Made by a program: the position numbers and the translations under genes
Origin: Pascua guehoae
Taxonomy: Eukaryota; Basidiomycota; Tremellomycetes; Trichosporonales; Trichosporonaceae
Direction of reading: 5' to 3'
Assembly (NCBI GenBank): GCA_001600415.1
Contig: BCJX01000016.1
Coordinates: 457,854 to 521,853, forward strand
Length of the DNA: 64,000 bases
Shown here: piece by piece, positions 1 to 9,138 of the stretch
How the letters are laid out: each line of letters starts with the position of its first letter
Numbering within the stretch: the first letter of the stretch is position 1
Notes under the pieces: model-generated
Told to the model about the DNA's origin: nothing
What the model saw: only the letters and a program-made list of their open reading frames with translations
Databases searched by the model: none

Positions 1-156
1 CACCACAGCACCACCACAGCACCACCACAGCACCGCCACGTACACCCCCACACCACCACAACACCACAACACCACACCTCCGAACCCCCCCCCCCTCCCC
101 CCTTGGGGCCCAGCCCGGGCCTACCCACCCGCGCCCCCCGACTCGGACACACTCAC

Positions 157-590
157 GTCACGCTCCCCTGCACAAACTCGACGCCCTCGGGGTAGGGCGT
201 CTCGGGCTCGGCCGGCGCGTTCCGGTCAATCGACACCACTTTGGCGCCCTCGGCGACAAACAGGTCGACGGTCGCCTTGCCGCTGGGCGTGTCAGTGGGC
301 GCTAATCGGTGTGGGATTTCAAACTGGGCCACTCTCAAGCCGACGCAGGCCCAACGCCAGCTCGAGCGAGCCGAAGGGGTGCTGGGGAACTGAGGGGTAA
401 AGATGGGGGGACTTACATGCCGCTGCTGCCGCCGGTGACCTGGGATCAGCACCGCCGAGGGACCGGACCGCGGGCCGACAGCCTGCCGAGACAATGGGAC
501 AGACGAGACAGTTGTGGCTGATGACAACAGTCCCCTCCGGCAGGCCAGCTCGCAACTCACAATCGCAATCTTTCCAGTGAGACGGGCCAT
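157..590 (-). CDS. Short-chain dehydrogenase/reductase, 5' part only
   Basis: N-terminal part of an NAD(P)-dependent SDR oxidoreductase; substrate unknown. Three exons read on the minus strand: 561-590 (MARLTGKIAI), 417-439 and 157-282. Splicing joins V-T-G-G-S-S-G and I-G-K-A-T into the classical TGxxxGIG dinucleotide-binding motif at about residues 11-19. It is followed by DLFVAEGAKVVSIDRN, the usual second strand with an acidic residue (D) that often favours NAD(H). Donors are GTGAGT, GTAAGT and GTGAGT. The third donor lies at 151-156, and the low-complexity CACCACAGC tract at 1-75 is intronic. The catalytic Tyr-x-x-x-Lys exon lies beyond the left edge, so the gene is truncated by the window, not visibly broken. 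The family call is firm because of the spliced motif; the specific function cannot be given. Confidence 0.85.
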
Positions 591-1925
591 GATGAGTATA
601 GATGATGGGGGAAGGACAACCCCGCCAGTTCGTCCCTTAAGAACAAGCTCGCAAGGTCGCGAGGTCGCTTCGCTTCTCATCTCGACACCGACACGTCCAC
701 GCCTCCACGCCTCCAGGTGACCAGGTAAGGTGCACGCTCGGATCCCCACGGGGTCCCGCCCCCGCCTCCACCGCGCCTGCCTCCACCTACCCACTGCCAG
801 CATGCACCACAGCACACAGACTAGGCACTAGGGAGTAGAGAGTAGAGGCTAGAGGCTAGAGGCTACTGGCACATGGCAGGCAACGTGCACGAACACGGCG
901 GGGCCGTCGCGCGCCGGCCGGCGGCCGGTGACCTGTGCACCCTCCGATCGATGGATATCGCATCACATGGTCCAGAGTGCATTGGACATCGTGGCGGGGT
1001 GGTGGTGGGCTGGTGTACAGGTTAAGGTGCAGGTGTAGGTATACGAGTGGAAGTGTGCGTGGGGGCGCGCGTGGGATCGTGCGTGCACTGGACTGTGCGG
1101 TGAACGCTCCATGGCCAGCAAGCAGCGCACGTACCGTGTCGCCTTGGCATTGGCATTGGCGTTGGCATTGGCATTGACGGTGGTGTTAGATCGTTCAGCG
1201 CGCCATGCATCGTGCTATTTTGCCGAGCATCCTGATATCCGGTGCGGTGCCCCCGCTGAGGTTGGTGAATGCGAGCGGGGTACGAGATCGTCATGGCCGA
1301 GTAGGCAAGGCCGAGTAACTGCTGGGTTGTACGGCTGACGCATGGACCAAAAGGCTGCCCGAAAAGAAGCAGGCAGTGTAGAGAAGAACAGTGTGCTCGT
1401 GGATACCGTGTCATCTTCATGGTGCCCCATGCTGAGGTAGGCCCAAGCCATGTACTGGTAGATTCCGATCGTCTGCAGCGCACCTCGTTGTGGTGAGCCC
1501 CACAGCTTTGCGCGTGTTGGGCACTTGCAACCCTCTGTCGTACCTTGCCTCGAAGCTTTGGAGTGCGCGAGCTTGACTTTGTGTATGTGATTGTACATGC
1601 ACATGGGTACGCTCTGACACACGGTACCCGCGGCACGGCGGTGCTCATGGGCTCGAGGGGATTGGCCTGCCGAGGTGTCGTACAACACCGTCCATGCTTT
1701 CAAGACAGCACAGGTGGCACACTGTGTCTACGACACCTGCACCTCTATTCTCAACCCCAGTTAGTCGAAACCACACACCACAGACGTGCAGTAGCGCCGT
1801 CCGTCAGTCGCCCCCCCTTACAGTGTACGACGTGGCATGATCTATATCGACGAACAAAACTTCTGAACCACGGCCTTACCGCGGCCAACCTCGGTCCCAA
1901 CGCCCTACTCACACACGCTATTCCC
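591..1925. other. Gene-free stretch upstream of the SDR
   Basis: No reading frame here has protein-like composition with splice sites. It holds the upstream region of the minus-strand dehydrogenase, the 3' flank of the next minus-strand gene, and a short GCATTG tandem run at about 1144-1176. Confidence 0.5.
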
Positions 1926-3304
1926 TCATGCCAGCGCGTTTCCGCCGTTAAAGTACCGCACGAGATTGCTGTGCTTGCGTACGCTCGGGAGGTCGAGGAT
2001 GGAGTCGCCGTCCGCGAGGCTGCGTGTCAGCGACGGGGGTTTGAAATCCAGCAGACACAGGGTACTCACTAGTGGGAGAGGAGGAGGTGGCCCGAGTGCT
2101 TGGGGCGGAAGAAGATGCGGCCGCCAAAGTATCCGTTTTCGCGGGGCAGACCGCGGCCACGGCGGTGACGCTCACGCGGCGCCGTGGTCCCACCCTTGAT
2201 GTTGGACACGGCCGACTCTGCGGCCTCTGGGGCTTTACCCTTGTCTGCATCGATTGCAATCCCGCTGTCGGCGCTCGCGGCACTCGTCGTCCTGCTCTTG
2301 TCGACGGCGTCACCCTCCGAGCTGTCCTCGTCGTCGCTATCTGCCGTCTTCGACGCGCAGTCGCGCCCGTCGTCTTCGGGCGAGTAGTTGATGCTCATCT
2401 GCTCCATGCCAGGTGGCGGCGAAACCCCAATAACGCCAAAGCGCGCAACCAAGTCGTTTTCATTGGCAAAGTGTTCCACGGCGCCAAACGTCTCCCACTT
2501 GGGGTTGCTAAAGTGGTTGGCGGCCGCGGCAAACGTGTAGATCTCGACCTTGGACAGTGACGAGGGCGGGAAGTCGCAGAGGAGCTGGTCCTGGGATGTT
2601 AGCGATGTGGGTGGCAATTGATGGGGTCGGGCAACCTCGGGCGGGATGAGATGTCGTGCCGAGCTTGGTGACATCGCAGCACCTGGTGCACCGTCAGACT
2701 CACAGCCCACGCCGACACGATGATGCCACCCTGGCTATGCGCAACGAGCACGACGCGCTCGATCTTGGGATCGAGGACGGCCTTGCGAACGTACTGGGCA
2801 AGAGTCAGTACTGGTTGGACGCGCTGATTCAAAGACGTGTGTGCTCAAAGACGTGTGTGGTCAAAGACGTGTGTTCAAGGGTGTGGGTGCACGCACGTGG
2901 TACCCTATGCGGATATCCGGAGTAACCATCAACAGGTCGCGCTGGAGAATGCACTCGATGAGGTCAAACCAGAGGCCCATGGAGCGGTTGAGGACGGCAG
3001 TGACGGGGCGGTGGAAGAGCCTGTGCAGGTGGTTGATGATTTCCTCGGCGCCCGAGCCCGTCGTGCCGATCCCGTTGACGCTGGGTGTGAGCTGGGGCCG
3101 GTGTTTGGGCAAGGTTGTAAGTAGTTGGGCGATGGTGGGGAGGGCGGGAGGTGCATGGCCGGCAGGTCATATGGTTGGCATGCAAGAACTCGCGCGCCGC
3201 AGTATTGTCGAGCCTTGTCCAGAGACGGGCCAGAGACATGGTGGCAGCACGTTTGTCACCCATCTGCCGCCTGACGCCACAACCGCGCCGCATTCCCCAC
3301 CACT

Positions 3305-3350
<46 letters not shown>

Positions 3351-3821
3351 CGCCCCCTCACCCTCACCCCTCGCTGTACACAGCACTCACAAGATCCACT
3401 CCTCCTTTTCATGCCCGGGGGCGAGTTCCACGTCGTCGGCCTTACTATGCCTCGTCTGCGCGCCCTGCACAATCTCTGCGACGCGGATAAACCCCATGGT
3501 CGCGAGGAGGGCAATGACGGGGCTCACGAGGCCAATGCCCGCACTGACGCCGACGGCGGTGAGGACGAGGCTGCCGCCGAGCGCTGCGACCTGGTACAGG
3601 AGGCCGACGGGGCGGACGTCGCGCTTGCCCTTGAACGGCAGGAACATGCGCGGGATGAGCGTCATGTGCCGCGCGACAAACCAAAAGTCCTTGAAGATGA
3701 GGCGGATGGGGGCCTCGCGGAGCAGCGGGGGACGCGCCTTGGGCGTCACGGGGAGGACGACGTCGTAGACGATGGTGTCGCCGGGGACCGGGACGGTGCC
3801 GTAGGATGGCGAGGAGGGCAT
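1926..3821 (-). CDS. Alpha/beta-hydrolase (serine esterase/lipase-like) with two membrane segments
   Basis: Five exons: 3391-3821, 2897-3270, 2704-2793, 2070-2590, 1926-2019. The first exon has a hydrophobic pair (about residues 73-110, VAALGGSLVLTAVGVSAGIG then SPVIALLATMGFI), suggesting membrane anchoring. The third exon carries VVLVAHSQGGIIVSAW, the nucleophile-elbow GxSxG-type motif (A-H-S-Q-G-G) of alpha/beta-hydrolases. The fourth has AAAANHFSNP and an acidic, Ser-rich stretch; the protein ends in NALA. Substrate is unknown; it may be a lipase-like or DUF676-like esterase. The exon lengths sum to 1510, one base too many. The surplus lies in exon 2, where ...REFLHANHM reads in one frame and LPTIAQLL...LTPSVNGIG in another, changing near 3150-3185. 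This is either an assembly indel or a real frameshift. A 44-base C run sits in intron 1. Confidence 0.75.
3306..3349. repeat. Homopolymer C run (44 bases) in an intron
   Basis: An uninterrupted C tract in the first intron of the alpha/beta-hydrolase gene. In the pre-mRNA, which is read from the minus strand, it is a poly-G tract. Such runs are also prone to assembly length errors. Confidence 0.9.
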
Positions 3822-4737
3822 GGTGGTGGGTGCGGAGAGGATGGGGATGGGGATGAGGCAGGATGAGAAGGACGGGCAAAGTGGTTAGTGCCAGTGTAGG
3901 CCGTGGTGCGAAGGCGTTGGGTGGCAAGGGGAGGGTTAAGAAATGAGACCGAGACGGGGGCGAGGGGGTCATGTAGTGGCGCCCAGTGCCGTGCTAGCGT
4001 GCGTGGGTGACGCCCCCAGGCTGTGCTGTGCAGTGCAAGAAATGAGTGAGTGGTGAATGCCTCTTGTTGACTCTCCCAAATGAGGAATGCGCGGGTACGC
4101 GGGTGGGTGATGAACAGACAGAGAGCTAAAGGTGATTAAGGTTGGCTGCACGGCTATTGTACAGTACAAGTTTGTGCAGTTTATAGATCCCATGACGAGA
4201 CCCACGGCCCACACCGTTACTGCCCGCCGCTCTTGTCCAACCCAGCTGCAAAGAATACTGTATTACCCTTCCTAGCCCTCCCGGGCCTCCTCATGGTCTT
4301 GTACAGTACACGCACGCATTCCTCAGTGGTCTGATTCATCTGCACAGTGCATGCCCCAAACTGCGCTGGCTGCAGATCCGCGATACCATACCTGCCGCCG
4401 CAGTCTGGCCTTGTAGACTGAGTGCAAGTCGACGAATTTAAGGTTTGGACGGGGCACCTACCTGTTCCCGCGTCTTGTGTCGATTTACTGCATGCACGCA
4501 CAGATCTGGTGGCTCAGATCTCTCCTCTCAGAAGCCACCCACCGGCCACCGGGTGACAACTCGGGGACCCGACGAGTACAGAGCCGGCACTGCTGCAGTC
4601 CTTTAGAGTTACGTCACTCTGTGGATGGCGAATGGCAGATAAGAACTGGTTCGTCAACAAACATTATTGCCGCTGCCGTCCGTAGTGTGGCTGTCGCTGG
4701 CAAGAAGCGGGTACGGGTCGGGTCTGGTACGTTGTGG
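3822..4737. other. Gene-free stretch, promoter side of the hydrolase
   Basis: Upstream region of the minus-strand hydrolase gene. I see no supported gene. Short palindromic TGTACAGTAC words occur near 4162 and 4303, and similar words recur at about 7988-8010 and 12070-12090; their role is unknown. Confidence 0.45.
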
Positions 4738-5213
4738 TGGAAATAACTCGCCCACCGGCCAGAGACTCGTGCCAAACATGATAGCCGACCTAACCGAAGA
4801 TCGAGTCCCAAGATTGATCTCACTCACTCATTCACCCAGACCCTAGCGATAAGGGGAGCCAGAATCAACGCCGAGACGGACTGGGACCCGAGCCAGCAGC
4901 ACATCGAGACTCGGCGCTGAGGCGGATCGAGACTCGGCACTGAAGCGGGTCGAGACTTGCCGCAGGAAGGGATCGAGACTCGCCGCCAAAAGGAACCGAG
5001 AGCCGCATCAGCAGCGGGGCGGGACTGCCCCAGGGGGAGACAGAGACTCGAGCCAGGAAGGACCTTGACTCGCAGCTAGAATCGAGAGTGCACAAGCGAA
5101 ACGGATCGAGACTCGGGCCCAGATAGGAGCGGGACTCGGCCCAGGAGTCGACAGCCATGAGTAACTGAGAGAGCAAGGCCCTACTCCCGAGGGTGAGGTG
5201 AAACTCCCACAAC
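4738..5213 (-). repeat. Inverted relic copy of the LTR-element interior
   Basis: The reverse complement of this stretch aligns by eye with 6838-7485. Both contain GTGGTGG(G)AATAACTCGCCCACCGG, the words CATGATAGCCGACCTAACCGA and GGGCCTTGCTCT.TCAGTTACTCA, and the same degenerate GAGTCTCGATCC-type minisatellite between them. It therefore looks like an older, rearranged copy of the interior of the retroelement at 5852-7909, in opposite orientation. I could not find its LTRs, so it is best called a relic. It has no coding potential. Confidence 0.75.
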
Positions 5214-5851
5214 GTGTTTGGTAGCAGACCCCGTGATCGACACCCACATCAGCACATCCCATGTCCAGTCGCCGCCCTACCAGTACTGTGGCAAATGATT
5301 TCTTTCTTTGGCCCACACCATTGGCGACCATGGATGGCCCGGACACGAAACGCAGCAACAAGCTTTCGGCCGTGGACTGTAACCCTGCCCATAGCTCATT
5401 CAACCCACGTGTCTCACTCTGACACTGCTAGTTTAGCGTACATAAGTTTTAGTGACAAGGATGAGGCACCCTGTTTCTGCACCTGTCCCCCTCATGGCCG
5501 ATCCACTCACAGGCCCATTTGCCCCCATTGTGCAACCATGGACACAAGAGGCAAGGATGGCACATTCACACCCAGACGCCTTGGTCTTCTGGAACATGGC
5601 AGAATGGCCACATGCTGCTTGGTTCAACCACTCTGCCAAACCGGTTCAGACCTGCTTCATATTACCTACAAGGTTCAGACCTACCCCTTGCCACTTACCC
5701 GCCCAGCACATGCTTTGCTCCCCACCTGTAGTAGTGTGTAACGTCACAATCCGAGTTGAGTCCCATTTGTGGCGAGCATCATGGAATGTGGAAAATGACC
5801 AAGTAATTAACATTTTCTTCTTGTTTTCCACCCTTGCTGATTGATTGATTG
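5214..5851. other. Gene-free stretch before the LTR element
   Basis: No supported gene. The right end (5841-5851) is a GATT-repeated target site bordering the 5' LTR. Confidence 0.4.
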
Positions 5852-6390
5852 TGTTGGGATGTGTTACGATCCGCTTGTCGCCAGTTGTTCAATTTTCGCC
5901 ACAGTCTCCCCACGTGCCGGATCAGACGACTCAACAACGCCTCCCTCGGCCCTCGGGTGAACCGTTGGTCCACTTCAGCCACACCGACCCTCCACCTCGG
6001 TCACGTGTGCCGGTAAACACGGCCGGTCCCAGCAGGTCAAGGGTCACACTCCGAACATGGCGCCGTCTGCAGGGTATATAGTGACAGATCCATAGTCTCT
6101 TTGTACTCTAAGCCATGTTACTGTGCGTCACTCGACTTCATTGCAGAGCATGATCCCGCCGTCACCGTTGTCATAGCAAGCAGCTCGGCAGCAACCCCAT
6201 CTAGCATCGCCGATATGGTTCCCAAGAGCATCACCCCGACCTCCGATCCAGTTGAGATGGAGCAGACTGAGTGAGTGACAGCTAGTGGTTCATACTGTGC
6301 ACTCGCCGGTTCTGCGCTCATGACAGGATGTATAATCCCGCTACTAATAGCTATTGATTACCCTTTTGCTATATGGTTTTATTCTCAACA
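5852..6390 (+). repeat. 5' LTR, 539 bp
   Basis: Starts TGTTGGGATG and ends TTCTCAACA. Its 3' 66 bp (from GGATGTATAATCCCGC, 6325 on) recurs at 7845-7909 with two differences. An internal TATATA at 6075-6080 could be the U3 promoter, which would put the R/U5 boundary some 30-60 bases downstream. Confidence 0.8.
6075..6080 (+). promoter_or_regulatory. TATA-like element inside the LTR
   Basis: GGGTATATAG lies centrally in the 5' LTR, in the plus orientation expected for an LTR promoter. Assignment is by motif and position only. Confidence 0.4.
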
Positions 6391-6954
6391 GATTAAGAGT
6401 CAAAATCTGCCTCAGGCCACATTTCGCCCATCTCTCGTGTTCGAATCTGGGCTGAGGAGGACAGCTCGTAGATAGACACACTTTCGGCTGCTTCAAGTGC
6501 CATGTCACGAGCCGAACGGTGGAGGCTTGGGAACCTAACACAAACCCACCACCGCGACTCCGTCTCAACCAGTAAGACGGCGTCGGACTCACGGAGTTGA
6601 CGACCTAAGGGAAGGCGTCAGGGCCAGGGGATTGCTGTGACACGCATGCGGAGGGGGACGCGGAGGGACGGAAGGACGGAGCGGAGACGGAGGTGGCGCC
6701 GCGGAGGTGTCGGAGAGGGCAAATGCCGAGGCAACTGGTTGTCGAGACTAGACTTGTAGTTGCATGGCTTGGAGATACAAACTACGGACGGCGCTGAACT
6801 AAGTATCCTAGCGAGCGTACGAGCAGGAGCTGCATGGTCCGGGAGTTTTGCCTCGCCCACGAGTGTAGGGCCTTGCTCTGTCAGTTACTCACTGCCGCCG
6901 CCCTCTGGGCCGGGTCTCGCTCTCCATCCTGTTCGGGTCTCTATCCTTCCGTCC

Positions 6955-7345
6955 TAGAATCTCGGTCCGCTGTCGGTCCGGGTCTCGATCCGTCGCCGGC
7001 TCAAGTCTCGGTCCGCTGCTGGCTTGAGTCTCGATCCACTGCTGGCTCGGGTCCCGGTCTGCCTCTGGCTCGAGCCTCTGTCCGCCTCTGGCTCAAGTCT
7101 CAGTCTGCAGCTGGCTCGAGTCTCGGTCCGCCTCTGGCTCGAGTCTGGGTCTGCGACTGGCTCGAGTCTCGGTCCGCGACGGGCTCGAGTCTCGGTCCGC
7201 CTCCGGCTCGAGTCTCGGTCCGCCTCAGGCTTGAGTCTCGGTGTCGACCTTGCTCGAGTCCCGATCCGCTGCTGGCTCGAATCTCGGTGTCGTGCGTCTT
7301 CAGGCCTCTGTCCGTCTCGGCCTCGTTTCTCGCTCCGTTTCTGGC
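6955..7345. repeat. Degenerate 23-bp minisatellite inside the LTR element
   Basis: About a dozen or more imperfect units with core GGCTCGAGTCTCGGTCC. Adjacent cores at 7113, 7136 and 7159 are exactly 23 bases apart, so every unit shifts the reading frame and translation gives only repetitive, meaningless peptides. Confidence 0.85.
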
Positions 7346-7829
7346 TCGTGTCTCGGTGAATGGGTGATACCGAGTCTCGCTCCGCAACCCAGACCTCGGT
7401 TAGGTCGGCTATCATGTTTGGCATGAGTCTCTGGCAGATACGTCATCGATTCCCGGTGGGCGAGTTATTCCCACCACAACGGGGGATACGGAGTTAGGCC
7501 TAGTCTACAAGCGTGGCACTCTGGGTCGGCGATAGAGCCTCTAGTAGTAGCGCCGACATGCACGAGCGACAGCATGGTATGTGTGCTTCGCGAGGCGTCA
7601 TGAAGCGTGTATTGTGTGCTGTCAAGACGCCGCGCATGATTTCTTTGTCGCTTGTTGTCTCGAGTGGCGGACCGAACCGTGCGGGTGGTGATCGTGATGT
7701 CACGTGATTGTCGGTCACGTGATTTCGACACTGCGTAGAAACGACTAGGTCGCCCAGATCGTGACATGCCATAAAAAACCAGCAAACAGGGGAGCTCTGA
7801 AATGGGAGAGCTCGCTATTAGTACCCGAA

Positions 7830-7839
7830 TTAAGGGGAG
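7830..7839 (+). other. Polypurine tract of the LTR element
   Basis: TTAAGGGGAG directly abuts the TGTTGGG start of the 3' LTR, where the plus-strand primer of an LTR retrotransposon is expected. Confidence 0.6.
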
Positions 7840-7909
7840 TGTTGGGATGTATAATCCCGCTACTAATAGCTATCGATTACCCTTTTGCTATACGGTTTTA
7901 TTCTCAACA
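7840..7909 (+). repeat. 3' LTR with internal deletion, 70 bp
   Basis: Contains the first bases of the LTR joined directly to its last 60. The junction word GGATGT occurs at both ends of the missing segment in the intact 5' LTR (5857-5862 and 6325-6330). About 469 bp was thus lost, probably by recombination or slippage between these six-base repeats. Confidence 0.75.
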
Positions 7910-8293
7910 GATTGATTGATTCATTTGGGCTCTCACACGTTACGGTGTCGCGATTTACTACTCTAGTCCCAAAACGAAATTTGCAATATGTACAGTACAG
8001 TACAGTACAGTACAGCACGCATTTGCATCCGCACCACCACCCACACACGTCGCGTGCGTCGCCCTCGCCAACTCCAAAGCTGCCGTGCAAGAAAATAGAG
8101 ATTGAGATGCGGGTGCGTCGGTAGTATACAGTTAGTTTCTGAGTGGGTGGGTGGGACAAGGTGACATGCCCATGTGATCCGGCTGGGCATTGTCAGACAC
8201 TCTGCTGGCGAGGGCCAGGCAGGCAATGGTGTCTGCCACTCCACGCCACACCACGCCTACCACCGCCATTCACCGTCACACAGAAAAGTATGG

Positions 8294-8561
8294 CACAGAG
8301 GGTCAAAAAGGAACGACAAAGGCACAGGGATGCCGAGGCATGCAGACGTTGAGCTACTGCAGAGCTTGCCAGTGTAATAGCACCATGAAGCCGCGCCATC
8401 CATATACCCAAAAGGTATCCTAAATACCGTCGAGAGGGCATCTCGGCGGTTCGCTTCATGAACATGTCGCTGGGAACGCGGCTGAGTGTGCATACTATTA
8501 CAGCCAGTGCAGGCCAGTCTCCCCCTGCGCCACTTCTCGTTCCTTTTTGACATGCCCTGTA
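8294..8561. mobile_element. MITE, family 1 (Tc1/mariner-like ends), copy A
   Basis: Terminal inverted repeats: the left end reads CAGAGGG-TCAAAAAGGAACGA and the reverse complement of the right end reads CAGGGCATGTCAAAAAGGAACGA. The right end is flanked by TA; at the left the equivalent dinucleotide is CA. The interior shares a GGCACAGGGATGCC..GGCATGC segment with copy B at 21371-21511. No transposase frame is present. Confidence 0.75.
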
Positions 8562-8817
8562 GTTCTGCCCACAACATCGTGTCCCCCTGTCTTGCTCGCG
8601 TCGGCGTTCAAACAAAGTAACACGGCCATTACGAGGTCTCGCACAACCGAATGGTGGACATTGCTAAATCTATCCAGACCTTCTCGTCGCCATACTGTTG
8701 ACCGCGCCGATCTTGTCTGACTGAAAACCACCCTGTAGCGCAAGACAACCGGGACCTGTGGAACCACCCCCTATGGCAAGAAATTCTGTCAGCAGTCGTC
8801 TAGTGGGAATTCGCAGC

Positions 8818-9138
8818 TCATTGATCATGAGCGGGTGGTACGGTATGATTCATGCTCAACATGTGACTGACGTTTGAATTGGGGTGTGGAGCTGTCATGT
8901 CTTGCTGATTCAATCTAATGAGTCCTTCCCGGGCGGCGTTGTTGATACGTGACGTGGTCGAAGTGCTGGGGGTGGAAAGGCTGGTGGCCCCCATGACGAT
9001 GTTATCGTGATAGTATGGTTGAATGTGGCGGGTTTGTTGCCCATGGTAGAGTTGACCGTGGTGGGGCCGTTGACCTCGATGCAGTTGTTGACCGTTGTGC
9101 GTTTGAGCCTCGTACGACTGCTGACCGACGTGCCGCGG
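8818..9138 (-). CDS. C-terminal Q/H-rich frame, in phase behind a TGA with the PIN-like protein
   Basis: Directly after the TGA that ends the PIN-like frame (9139-9141), the same frame stays open for 106 codons before the next TGA at 8818-8820. The peptide is Gln/His-rich at first (QSYEAQTHNGQQ, HGQLYHGQQ) and then Ser/Thr-rich, continuing the composition of the residues before the stop. It has no initiation codon of its own at the start, so it is either the detached tail of a pseudogene, a readthrough extension, or part of an unrecognised exon. Confidence 0.5.
   Translation of the reverse strand, partial: PRHVGQQSYEAQTHNGQQLHRGQRPHHGQLYHGQQTRHIQPYYHDNIVMGATSLSTPSTSTTSRINNAAREGLIRLNQQDMTAPHPNSNVSHMLSMNHTVPPAHDQ

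Larger units (their letters stand above)
5852..7909 (+). mobile_element. Non-autonomous LTR retrotransposon (TRIM/LARD-like)
   Basis: A 2058-bp unit bounded by TGTTGGGATG...CTCAACA ends, with a 5-bp target duplication GATTG at 5847-5851 and 7910-7914. The 5' LTR is 5852-6390. A purine tract (AAGGGGAG) directly precedes the 3' LTR remnant at 7840-7909. The interior (6391-7839) has no gag, protease, reverse transcriptase or integrase reading frame and is dominated by a 23-bp minisatellite. TGTTG...CAACA ends resemble Ty1/copia LTRs, but no coding evidence supports that class and I could not recognise the primer-binding site. It would need an autonomous partner elsewhere to move. Confidence 0.8.

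Noticed and set aside
2841..3866. Plus-strand 341-codon frame with a poly-Pro run
   Set aside because: Antisense shadow of the hydrolase exons; the Pro run is the 44-base C tract.
6834..7424. Plus and minus open frames of 150-180 codons rich in Ser, Arg and Leu
   Set aside because: They are translations of a 23-bp minisatellite, whose period is not a multiple of three, so all frames give the same kind of repeated peptide.
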